A DNA stretch of 64,000 nucleotides from Arbacia lixula (Eukaryota; Echinodermata; Echinoidea; Arbacioida; Arbaciidae), in NCBI GenBank assembly GCA_963669155.1, contig OZ022577.1, positions 32,277,053-32,341,052 of the forward strand, written 5' to 3'. This document shows, one piece after another, positions 37,776 through 47,752 of this stretch (position 1 is the stretch's first letter; every line of letters starts with the position of its first letter). Position numbers and translations under genes: made by a program. A model generated the notes under the pieces. The model was not told the DNA's origin, ran no database searches, and saw only the letters and a program-made list of their open reading frames with translations.

Positions 37776-38480
37776 CATCTACCGGTACATGTACAGTAAG
37801 TCAGGTGAAAAGACTACCCCCCATCCCCCCTGCTTCCTCGTCAGACAGGGAATTATGGCTTATTGTTGCTCGATGTTTGAAAACTTAGTCTACGCGCTAT
37901 ACCCGCACAATTTCCTTCCAAATGCCTAGTTTAATAGGATTCTTGGCTGATGATTTAAAAGAAATGAATCAAGCAATGTCATGACGCAGTCTGTTTTTTT
38001 TTTGTTTTTTTTTGGTAAGCCTTTTGAACAAGTAATTTAGATTCAGGAATTCGAAGTGAGTGGTCGCTCGGGTCGGGGTTTATATGAAATGAACACAAAT
38101 AGACCACTATGTATCACACCTGTCAATCAGCGAGCAACTGCCATTAGAATACTATCAATAATGCATGAAGCTATATATTGGCAGAAAATTATTTGTGGAT
38201 TGACATGTGTGTGAAGCACAATGGCCATTGTTGTGTCTGAATTAATTATCCGTGATCTACACAAATTTAAAGCCCACACACACACGCACGTACAGTAGGT
38301 AGTTCTTTGGAGATGTATCCCTCTCTCTCTCTAGTTCTTAATTTTCCTTTTAGACACACACACACATTCCCTTAAACACACACTTCTACAATTTCTGCCC
38401 AAATGCCTAGTTTCGTTGGATTCTTGAATGAAAATTATAAAGAAAGGTGGTCATGCAGTGTAGTCTGTATACACAGAAAT
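37485..38480. repeat. Local segmental duplication with direct and inverted copies
   Basis: A segment with GATGGCAGTTGCTAGTGG and ACAGGTGTGATACACAATGG (about 37490-37565) recurs inverted at about 38100-38170 and partly in direct orientation at about 38190-38235. Separately, AATGCCTAGTTT...GGATTCTTG occurs at about 37920 and again at about 38400, each followed by a similar stretch ending CAGTCTGT/TAGTCTGT. Confidence 0.65.
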
Positions 38481-38984
38481 GTATAGCTCCAATTTTGTCC
38501 AAAAGTGAATATCTCATATTCACGTGATTACTTCACTAACAGTACATGTAATTGATAAAATGTCACAAAACTTGCTTTTAAACAAAGCAATTTCCCTCGA
38601 GTTAAAGATAAATGTTTTAATTTTATTTTGATTCAAGATGCAACTTATTTTAAATCATTTTTCAAAAGTGTCCAAAGTTATATTTAACACCCAGTATAAC
38701 TCTGATGTACTCCTAGCTCCTTTCCCTCCCTCCCTCTCATCCCTTTTGAATTTTCCTCTCAATCTCAGTCTCACTGCCAGGTAGTGAGGTCCAGGAGGCA
38801 TGAAGGGTGAGACGGTAAATTGTAAAAAGACCACAGGAAGGGAGTTGAAAGAGGCCAAATGAGAAGAGAGAAGTAAAATGCGGAGCGTGAGCAAAAAGGA
38901 ATCGGATGAAGTATATGGATGAAGTTTTTTTTTTCTTCAAAGGAGCACAAGAAGGAAGTTCAGAGAGGGCAATTTAAGGGAAAG

Positions 38985-38997
38985 AGGGAGAGGGAAA

Positions 38998-39066
<69 letters not shown>
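38985..39066. repeat. (GA)n microsatellite
   Basis: Nearly pure GA dinucleotides, followed by GAAGACACCGCTAAA, a flank also seen beside another GA-rich tract near 46455. Confidence 0.95.
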
Positions 39067-39069
<3 letters not shown>

Positions 39070-39207
39070 GTGTTGAAGGAGAGTAAGTTACATCGTAGAG
39101 AAGACACCGCTAAAATTGAAGCAGAATTATATTGATCGTTGTATTTTGAGGGGTTTTTTTTCTTGGTGTTTCCCTCCTTTCCTTCTTTTGCACTTCCCAC
39201 TAACACA

Positions 39208-39257
39208 CAGACAGGCACACGCACAGACACAGACACACAGACACACTCACACATACA

Positions 39258-39296
<39 letters not shown>
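39208..39296. repeat. (CA)n microsatellite
   Basis: Imperfect then perfect CA dinucleotides. Confidence 0.95.
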
Positions 39297-39298
<2 letters not shown>

Positions 39299-39887
39299 TA
39301 TTTTCAATAGTTGAAAATATTAGTGATATTTCCATTTAAATTGACCCATTACCAATTGCAACAGTGTATTTAAATCACTAGATATTATACACAGAAACAA
39401 ACCATATAAATTTGTAGGCCTGTATTTTTTAATTGTTCAAGTGCATAATACATGAATATTGTACATAAATGCATATAACACTCTAAAACAATTGGTTACA
39501 TTTAATTAAATTTAAAAGGCTTTAGACTGCAATCTTGTGTATGCAAGGTAAAATCCAATATCATGAATGAATGTGTGATAAATCATAAAGAAAATACACT
39601 TTCAAAGATCCTTGCTGCAACTGAACATTTACCTTCAATCGATATTGGGTAGGTGAGTACATTTGGTTAAACTCACCCAATTGTACAACTTGATTTAATG
39701 CAACTACTGAAGATGCAATTTCTAGGCAAAGAATTGCTTCTTTTTTGAAAATTGATTAACTAAGATACTTATGATATGCCAAATAAGCTTCATGTACATT
39801 GCCAAATATCTCAATCTCATATCAACATCCTGCAAAAATATTTTGCTTGGGGAACACATACATGTACAGCACATTACAGCTATAACC

Positions 39888-39910
39888 GCCCCCCCCCCCC
39901 CCCCCCCCCC
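39888..39910. repeat. Poly-C tract
   Basis: About 22 consecutive C residues. Confidence 0.9.
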
Positions 39911-41923
39911 GCACCCACCACCATTATCAGAAATGAGACCAGATATTTTTACTGTACACTTGCAGTTACAGTATGTTATTGAAAATTGCAAACTGCAGAA
40001 AATGAAACACAAAACAAACAGCTGGAAGAAAAGTAGAATGGCCATGTTATATAACTCAAATGCACGGGGTGCCAGAAGTGTAAAGCTTGTACTTCGCATT
40101 TCAAGATGACACATGTACATAACAATGACACTTAAAGACAGAGTAGCCCATTTGCAAAAGTCACAATACTTGGCAGGAATCAGCAGTGTACCTTAACAAG
40201 TCATAGCTTCGCAAAACCTATCCTTGGTTATGCTTGAAATTTAGCAACCATAGTCTACATTCATAATTGAATTGCCCGTTGGGCAGCAGGCAATGTTCAC
40301 ATTGAACACATGTACTGAGGCACGGACACTAGAGGACAGCGGTTTCCGGTAATGAGGGTACTGTACAAGCACTGGGCGGTTTCGGACAACCCATCCAAAA
40401 CCTTCTCGAAATCAAGCAATAAATATAATTCTGCTTGTACAATTAGTTACGAGTTTAATCATTGGGTGGGATGTTCTATACACTATATCCTTCTTTTTCC
40501 GTGGTTTTAACAAAGTTTTTATTATTTTGACCTGCAAAAGGGCAACCCTGTCTTCAAAATCAGTAATTCATAATGAACGGTTGTGCAATCAACTTTTACA
40601 CTTTTTAAGCTTTCAGCTACAGGTACATAAAATACCCATATGCACGTACATGTGTAAACAGCAATTTGAAAAAAAAATGTTTTACATTATGACAATGTAT
40701 GATTATGTTGTTTTCACATAAAAACAAATCATGGCAGTTGAGATGATCTAGGCAATCTGACTACATTCCAAAAGCATACAATGAGACAGAGCAGTGCACT
40801 AAAGTAAACATTTTCATATCCAGGCACAGCTATTTAGACTACTAGTCTGTATTTAGGTCTCAAAGTGTCAACACATGTGAAGTAAGACAAAAAGGAAGAA
40901 AAGATAAAGATAAGTCAGAATTAAGAGCCACAAAAAAGTATTATTTGATGAAGTTTCCCATCAAAGATGTTCCATGAAAAGAATGGAAAAGAAAAAGGAA
41001 ATGTATGACTATGGTATGCGTTTGGTATAAACAGAGTCAACTTTGTAAACAACAGTCTTGCAGCAGCCTCACCGAAGGCAAGATGTGTGCTCCTGCGGTC
41101 TTAAATCTCTAGGCTACAGGAAGCGCTGAATTCAGGTTGACTCATTCAAAAATCAATATAAAATCCAACATAATTCTGCTTACAATCATTATATTACTAC
41201 ATTGTATTTTCTAACACTTTCTGTGGTATTTACAACAATGTTTTATTTTTTGACCTGCAATAGGGAAACACTACAATGAAGTTACATAAAATTATGAACA
41301 ACTCAAGATGCTACAAAACTAAAAGGAAATACAACTAGATTGCAAAATGTGTTGGGTCTCTTTCTTCTGCCATGAATATGAGATGGTTTATTAAAAATGA
41401 TTAAATAAAAAACTTAAGCCAAAGATTTGAATGTCACTTCTAGGCCTGTAGTATAAATGTACCTGCACTTAATTGTAAATTAAGTATGATGATGAATGTG
41501 GTCAAACTCCCATGATGGAATGCTAGAGAGTGTGAGGATATTTTTCTGGCATCCTTAACCCGATGAAACACCAAACACATGTACGTGTGTGGGGCAAAAG
41601 ATGACACTGTCTAACACATGTAACATTTTAGAATGTACAGTAGAGGTTTCACTTTATCAATTGTATAAAATCTAAGATAAAGTAAACATCTTCATAGCAA
41701 GTTGTAAAGATAATTCGGCAACACAGAAGACTTCTGGGATATTATTTTTGAGAAGGTAAACATGTACACTGTACCAACACTTATAAGCACTTAAATAGTA
41801 CACTGACCTGTGTTATCCTAGCTATTGTCAAATGTGTTCCACATACATGTACAGTAAACCTTCATTCTTACTTTCATGTAAGAACTATACATTTTCAGTA
41901 ATATCTTAATAAGCAATTAAAGA

Positions 41924-43501
41924 TCAATTGTCTTTTACTGCAAGATTTTCAACTCCTTTTGCAACACTCTCCTCAGCGTTTCCAGCATCTCCACCTTCTT
42001 TGCTCTTGCCCTTCTTCTTTCCTCCTTCCTTCTGCTTCTTGTCTTTCTTGGTCTGTTGCTCATCGATTGGGGCCGTCTTGGTAAACTTGATGAACTCCTT
42101 GAACTCTGGGGGCATGAACTCTCTGATGGCTTCAGGCACCACGATGCCATCCTCCGTCTGATTGTTCTCCAAGATGGCACAGACAACTCGCGTACTGGCG
42201 CACATGGTGGCGTTCAGCATATGGATGTATTCTGCGCTGGCGTTCATCTTCTTGGTCTGGCCATAGCGGATGAGCAGTCGCCTGGCCTGGTAGTCGGTGC
42301 AGTTGGAGCAGGACACCAGCTCCCTGTGAGCCCCTGATCCTGGGAACCATGCCTCCAGATCCAGCTTCTTGGCCGCAGCGTTGTTAAGCGCGCCAGACAC
42401 GATGCCAACTATCCTGTATGGGATGCCCAGCGACTGGCAGAACACCTCCGCATTGCCCATCATCTCGTCAAACATCTCCCAGGATTTGTTATCCTGTGGT
42501 GAAGTGAAGCAGAACTGCTCAATCTTCTCAAACTGATGGACCCTGAAGATGCCCCTGGTGTCTCTGCCATGAGAGCCCACCTCTTGGCGGAAGCATGTTG
42601 AGAAACCAGCGTATCGCTTTGGGAGCTCTGCAGGTGACATCCACTCATTTCTGTGGAAGGCAGCAATGGGCTGCTCAGCAGTGGCAATGAGGTACTTCTC
42701 CTCGATGGTATTTTCTTCAGCCTTCTCACTGCCCTTGCCCAACACCTTATACAGCTCGTCATCAAACTGGCTCAGCTGGGCGACCTCCTGCATGACCTCC
42801 TTGCGCATGAAGTATGGTGTGTAGAGAGGAACATACCCCTTGGTGAGGAGCACTCGTAGAGCATGCTGCTGTACAGCTAGAGACAGGAAAACTGCTGCTC
42901 CCTTCAGGAAGTACCCTCTGTTACCTGCCACAACTGTCCCCCTTTCAGATTCAAGACCATCGATCATGTGGATCAGGTCCACGTGGGAATACTTCTTACG
43001 AGCAGCACAGTCACCAAAAGTCCTTTCAATGGTGTTTTCATCCTCGTCGTTGCTGATGTGAACAGACTCGTGCAGAATGTTGCCAATCTCCCACAAGCTG
43101 TCTTTTCGCTTTGCCTCACACTCTGACCGCTTGTTGTCACACGCAGCAATGGCATCGTCAACAAGTTGCCGGACTTTCTTCAGCTGGGCTACGGACAAAG
43201 CGTGCGACTCCAGCGTTTCTTTCGTCATCTCAACAATATTGCTAGCCACGGCATCAGGAACTGGTTGACTCTCATCCCCTTTCGGTTCTTTCTTCTTCAT
43301 TTTCTCACCAATCATCTTGCTGCACAGATTTTTCAACTTGTTCAGGTTGTCTGCTTCGTATCTCAACTTGCGCCATTCCGTGTCTGCTTCCACAACTTTA
43401 TCGACGAGAGTTACATCTTTGAAGCGTTTTGCCTGACTCTCTTTGATTTTTTCGGGTTGACCACCCTTGTCTGCACGGAAAAGTTCTAGATCCAACACCA
43501 T
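41924..43501 (-). CDS. SARS1: Serine--tRNA ligase, cytoplasmic (single uninterrupted exon)
   Basis: One open frame encodes 525 aa from [11 protein letters not shown] to VKDN; human SARS1 is 514 aa. Residues about 1-190 form the N-terminal tRNA-binding coiled-coil arm. The class II catalytic core follows: TAEQ (274-277) of the serine-binding region, motif 2 around [14 protein letters not shown] (304-317), and motif 3 with [20 protein letters not shown] (433-452, Arg438). The Lys-rich tail (about 485-503, [15 protein letters not shown]) matches the charged C-terminal extension that holds a nuclear localisation signal in vertebrate SARS1. The enzyme charges tRNA-Ser, and tRNA-Sec, with serine. 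The absence of introns is striking beside the 5-14-exon neighbours. The frame is intact with no decay, so it is probably functional. A 5' UTR intron cannot be excluded. Confidence 0.97.
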   Translation of the reverse strand: MVLDLELFRADKGGQPEKIKESQAKRFKDVTLVDKVVEADTEWRKLRYEADNLNKLKNLCSKMIGEKMKKKEPKGDESQPVPDAVASNIVEMTKETLESHALSVAQLKKVRQLVDDAIAACDNKRSECEAKRKDSLWEIGNILHESVHISNDEDENTIERTFGDCAARKKYSHVDLIHMIDGLESERGTVVAGNRGYFLKGAAVFLSLAVQQHALRVLLTKGYVPLYTPYFMRKEVMQEVAQLSQFDDELYKVLGKGSEKAEENTIEEKYLIATAEQPIAAFHRNEWMSPAELPKRYAGFSTCFRQEVGSHGRDTRGIFRVHQFEKIEQFCFTSPQDNKSWEMFDEMMGNAEVFCQSLGIPYRIVGIVSGALNNAAAKKLDLEAWFPGSGAHRELVSCSNCTDYQARRLLIRYGQTKKMNASAEYIHMLNATMCASTRVVCAILENNQTEDGIVVPEAIREFMPPEFKEFIKFTKTAPIDEQQTKKDKKQKEGGKKKGKSKEGGDAGNAEESVAKGVENLAVKDN

Positions 43502-44429
43502 TTTGACTACAGATTAACCAAAATAGCTATAAATCAACAGCTGACCTCGAGTCAAGTCGAAGGGCAGTCACACACACAGTCAGTAGAAGACTAGTATGCA
43601 TGTGAATGAATGGTGCATACAGCATATCGTATGCGTGCAACGTGTACTGAAGTAATCAGGTCTGTTACAACTCGACTTAGTGCAAATCGCCATATTTCAT
43701 CTCTCGCCTAGCGCCTTCATATTACATTATCAGACAATTAAATTGCATGCTTTGACCTTTTGACGTCTAATAAGATACCGGCCAAAGTTTACCGTAAGTA
43801 AATGAAATGTAATTGGGTAGCCCAGTTTCACAGATATTTTGCAAACATGATTTTTTTTTTTTTTTTTATATACGATCATTTTTTTTTCAAAATGATTCAT
43901 CTTTTTCTTTGAGGGTAAAGAAATTAAGTGAGCGGATTAGGCCCTAAAGATAATCATTTTCTGATTTCCATGTTAATCAATTATTGAAGTAAATGCTGCA
44001 ATATCGATAATGAAAGTAAAAGTGAACCTCTGTGCATTGATCATTTATTAACTGCACTTTCTGCAGGTGGACTACAAAGGCATAATGCGTTCTACCATGC
44101 AGTAGCGACATTTTATGTAGTGAATAATTGGCATAACGAGTTGCTTCGGGTAGTACCGCACACGATTGGGCGTCAACAGAGGGTGAACATGTGTGCCGGT
44201 GGATTTTGCATTGGCTGTGTATTGCATCATCTTGGTAGAATCCACTGATCCCTATCAGTGGGAGAACCACGGAGCTAGTCAGCTAAGATAACTCCATGGT
44301 AGAACAGAACCATCGGCTTAGTCAGATGGGGAGTCCAGAGTCGAAAGAAAAAAAAAATAATGTGACAATCGTTCTTGTCCCGGATAAGTCCTTAACCATG
44401 CAATGCCATAATGGGTACCCAGGTCGAAA

Positions 44430-45735
44430 TTCCCATAGAAACTAGTAGAGACCGTCTTCTGGTTTCTACTGTGTTTTTTTTTTTTCAGAATGATATAGAG
44501 TCTACTGGTCTGAAGAGGAACTGCGAAATCAAATCAGTAGAAAGCAGTAGAAGACATTGAAGACCGGCAGAAACCAATAGAAACCAGTGATATTTAATGG
44601 TTTAAAAAGGAGTGTGACAATACAAAGTTAAACCAGTAGAAACCATTAGAGACTGGTATTCTAGTGGTACTGGAGACCAGTAGAATCCAATAGAAACCAG
44701 TGAAATCTAATGATTTGAAAAAGAGTGTGAAAAATACGAAGTCAAACCAGTAGCAGAAACCATTATTAACCAATTGATTCTACTGAATTTGAAGACAAGT
44801 AGAAGCCGTTATGAAACCAGTGGATTCTACTGGTATTGATGACCAATAGAAACCAATAGAAACCAGTGAGATCTAATGGTTTGAAAAGGAGTGTTAAGTC
44901 TAATTTCAATATGATTTTCTTTTGGCATACTTGGATCCTATACTGATTTTCTGCTGGCTCGGCCAGTGGGGACTCTCATAACTGATTTGTAATGGTTCCA
45001 GTAAGGATTTTTATTAGTCTTCTAATGGATCCATGCAGTAGAGATTCCTACTGGTTTCTGCTGGTTTTCTAATGGATCCAGTAAGGGTTTACAATATGAC
45101 GTAATATTCTTCAAAAGCCAAATAATCCTTATCCAAATAATCCGAATAACCGATAGAAACCAGTGAGATCTAAAAGTGTCTAGTCCTAATGGTTTGAAAA
45201 GGAGTGTTAAGTCCAATTTCAAAATGATTTTTTGGGGGGCATATTGGATCCTATACTCATTTTCTGTTGGCTCCAGTGGAGACTCTCATAACTGATTTGT
45301 AATGGTTCCAGTAAGGATTTCTACTGGTATTCTAATGGATCAGGTAAGGATTTATAATATGACGTAATATTCTTAAAAAGCCAAATAATCCTATAATCTC
45401 ATATCGGCCAGGCTCTCATAACTGATTTGTAATGGCTCCAGGAAGGATTTCTCTACTGGCCTTCTAATGGATCCAGTAGAGATGATTCCTATACTGGTTT
45501 CTGCTAGTCTTCTAATGTATCCAGTAAGGATTTACAATATGATGTAATGTTCTTAAAAAGCCCAATAATCCTAATCCAAATAACGAATAGAAACCAGTGA
45601 ATTCCACTAGTATTGAAGACCAGTAAAAAAAAAAATAGAAACCAGTGATATCTAATGGTTTGAAAATAAGTGTTAAGTCTAATTTCAAAATGATTCTCTT
45701 TGGCATACTGGATCCTATACTAATTTTTTTTCTCT
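44430..45735. repeat. Satellite-like tract of CCAGTAGAAACC words with an about 200-310-bp higher-order repeat
   Basis: Short words such as AGAAACCAGT, CCAGTAGAAACC and their complements (TACTGGTTTCT) recur throughout. On a larger scale, a block containing GGTTTGAAAAGGAGTGTTAA, GGATCCTATACT, CTCATAACTGATTTGTAATGG and AATATGACGTAATATTCTT appears at about 44.88-45.12 kb and 45.19-45.40 kb, with partial copies at about 45.41-45.58 kb and 45.65-45.73 kb. Confidence 0.85.
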
Positions 45736-45779
45736 AATTAATTGTAGACTGCCAGGCGGGGGAGACTGCCAGGCAGTGG

Positions 45780-46310
45780 AGACCATGGTAAATCCATGGT
45801 TACATCGTGGATTCTTAACCATGTTTTTTTTTTTTTTTTTTTTTTTTTAGCAATTATGGTTATCTAATGGTTCAACCATGGTTTTGTTACCATGATTTTT
45901 GTACCTTGGTAAAACCATGCTTTTAAGCATGGTTTCTTAACCATTTTTTTTTTAACGATGTCTATTCAATGGTAAAAACATGGTTTAAAAAAACATTGTT
46001 AAGAACCCACTGTTAAACCATGATATTGCCACGGTTAAAAAACTATGGGGTTTGAACCATTGGAAAAGCCTGATATAACCATGGTTCAATAACAGTGGTT
46101 TTTCAACGTCTCGTTGTTTAACCATTGTTTCTTATAGCCATGGTTTCACGATGGTTATACAATGGTTTAACCATCTAAAAAAAAACATCGTTAAGAAAAC
46201 ACGGTTAAACCATGACATTGCCACGGTTAAAAAAAAAACCTATGTTTTTTTTTAACCATTTTAAAACCATGGTATAACCATGGTTAAATAACTGTTTTTT
46301 CAACCTGGCA
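45780..46310. repeat. Degenerate AACCATGGTT palindromic satellite
   Basis: The palindromic word AACCATGGTT and close variants (TAACCATGG, CCATGGTAAAACC, TTAACCATT) recur tens of times at irregular spacing, in either orientation, with poly-T and poly-A runs between. It directly follows the CCAGTAGAAACC tract. Confidence 0.85.
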
Positions 46311-46367
46311 GTAGCTCCGGAGAAGCAAAAGGGGTTGAGATAATTACGAGATGAAAAAGTGAAAATG

Positions 46368-46420
46368 AAGGGGGGGGGGGGGGGGAGGGGGGAGAGAGAG
46401 AGAGAGGGGGGGGGGAGGGC
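46368..46420. repeat. Poly-G and (GA)n low-complexity tract
   Basis: G runs flank a short GAGAGA stretch. Confidence 0.9.
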
Positions 46421-46986
46421 GATGAAAGAACGTAATTATAGTTATAGCAGAGAGAAGACACCGCGAAACATTGTATTGATCGCTAGATTACACACAGACA
46501 GACAGATTTGAACCTTCTAGAAGATTGTACAGATTGTAGTATTTGTAGTATATATATTTGAGTTGCTTTGGATAGGAGCTCAGAGTCTATAATTAAACTC
46601 CAGTCATCTGTGGTAATAGTAACCTGCATGAGACTTTACATTATCTGGATAGGTGGTTTGCTTTCATACAAAAAATCCCACGGGACCTTTTTTCTGTGGA
46701 CATGCTCCCGGACTAAATCTATATTTTTTAGATGACACATAAGTTTTAGTACTGTGTAGTCTGGGAGTTCTTCTCATTGCATTTTTTGGTTATTTTTTTT
46801 TTTTGCTTCACCAACCCCAGAGATTTTTGAAAATGTTTTGCGTCACTTGCGAGCTGCTCTCCCTATATGTTATGACATGATTCCATAAATTATAATTTTT
46901 ACTTTTTTTTTTTTTGATGGAAGAATAAATCATCGCCCTTGAGGTTTGTTGACCAGTGTAGATTAAATACACCTGTAGGTAAAATT

Positions 46987-46992
46987 ATACAA

Positions 46993-47032
<40 letters not shown>

Positions 47033-47049
47033 ATATATATATATATATC
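46987..47049. repeat. (AT)n microsatellite
   Basis: About 60 bp of TA dinucleotides with one GA interruption; self-complementary. Confidence 0.95.
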
Positions 47050-47137
47050 TCCTTTGGAGAAAGTAAATCGCAGCCTATTTTCTTGAAGGACAATGTTATT
47101 TGGGGGAATATGACAATGATTAATTTGCACACAGGTC

Positions 47138-47280
47138 TTTAAAGGGGATATTCATAGAAAATAAAATCAATTAAATATATTTTATTTTATAATTAAATGA
47201 GCTCATTGCATGGCTTATAAGCTTTCTGCAGATAGGAAAATCTTCATATTTAGGGATTTTCTATGAATATCACCTTTAAA
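47138..47280. mobile_element. 143-bp MITE with TTTAAAGG..ATATTCATAGAAAAT terminal inverted repeats
   Basis: The ends TTTAAAGGGGATATTCATAG and CTATGAATATCACCTTTAAA are inverted repeats. The family is shared with 37240-37775, including the AGCTTATAAGCC-like interior. It lies about 0.5 kb upstream of the FAM177A1 start codon. Confidence 0.75.
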
Positions 47281-47752
47281 TTCCAACATTGCATACCTAT
47301 TGTTGCTCTTGCCAACCCTAGTTACTAGAACTTAATTGTATCCATAGTTCTATCGAACTTCTATGTATCTTTTTCTGTTTTTTTATATATATTTTTTTTT
47401 TTATTATTACCAACTTCGAACTACCTCGGCCATCATGACGTGGACCTCTACAGCGAGTTATGTTGTGGTCCAGCGAGCGCGGTATTTCCATAAATTTGGG
47501 CTTGTGTTTTTAAAGAGCATAACAATATATGCTTGCTTCTTTGACAGGTTGCTTTTTTTACGCGAAATTATTTGTTTTCTCGTTGATTTTTGGCGATTTA
47601 TATCCAAACAACGCTTCAATCTTCACTGGAAACAAACATCCTGTTCAGATTCTGCGAAATAGTCAACGAATTTGTTGATATAATTTGCGTATTTTAGACT
47701 AGTTTGGACAACTTATCAAATTGTTACATTCAATAAAGTGATCTGAATCAAA

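Larger units (their letters stand above)
30871..41923. other. 11-kb convergent intergenic region: TMEM62 and SARS1 3' UTRs plus repeats
   Basis: The region lies between two 3' ends and holds no recognisable protein gene. The part up to about 32.4 kb is plausibly TMEM62 3' UTR; an AATAAA at 32402-32407 is one candidate polyadenylation signal. The rest contains microsatellites, TTAA-ended elements, a locally duplicated tract at 37.4-38.5 kb, and copies of a dispersed family carrying ACCTGCAAAAGGGCAACCC (about 40.3-40.56 kb and 41.09-41.29 kb). Confidence 0.55.
43502..47752. other. Divergent SARS1-FAM177A1 intergenic region
   Basis: Both promoters should lie here, near 43.5-43.7 kb (SARS1, minus) and 47.4-47.75 kb (FAM177A1, plus), but no core promoter motif is clear. 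Most of the middle is occupied by satellite-like tracts and low-complexity DNA listed separately. No coding gene is seen. Confidence 0.6.

Noticed and set aside
41928-43489. Plus-strand and alternative minus-strand frames inside SARS1
   Set aside because: They are shadows of the conserved seryl-tRNA synthetase frame.
45022-45706. Small minus-strand frames in the 45-kb tract with LDLTL.FKPL.
   Set aside because: The similar peptides come from the same repeated DNA block, not from a gene family.
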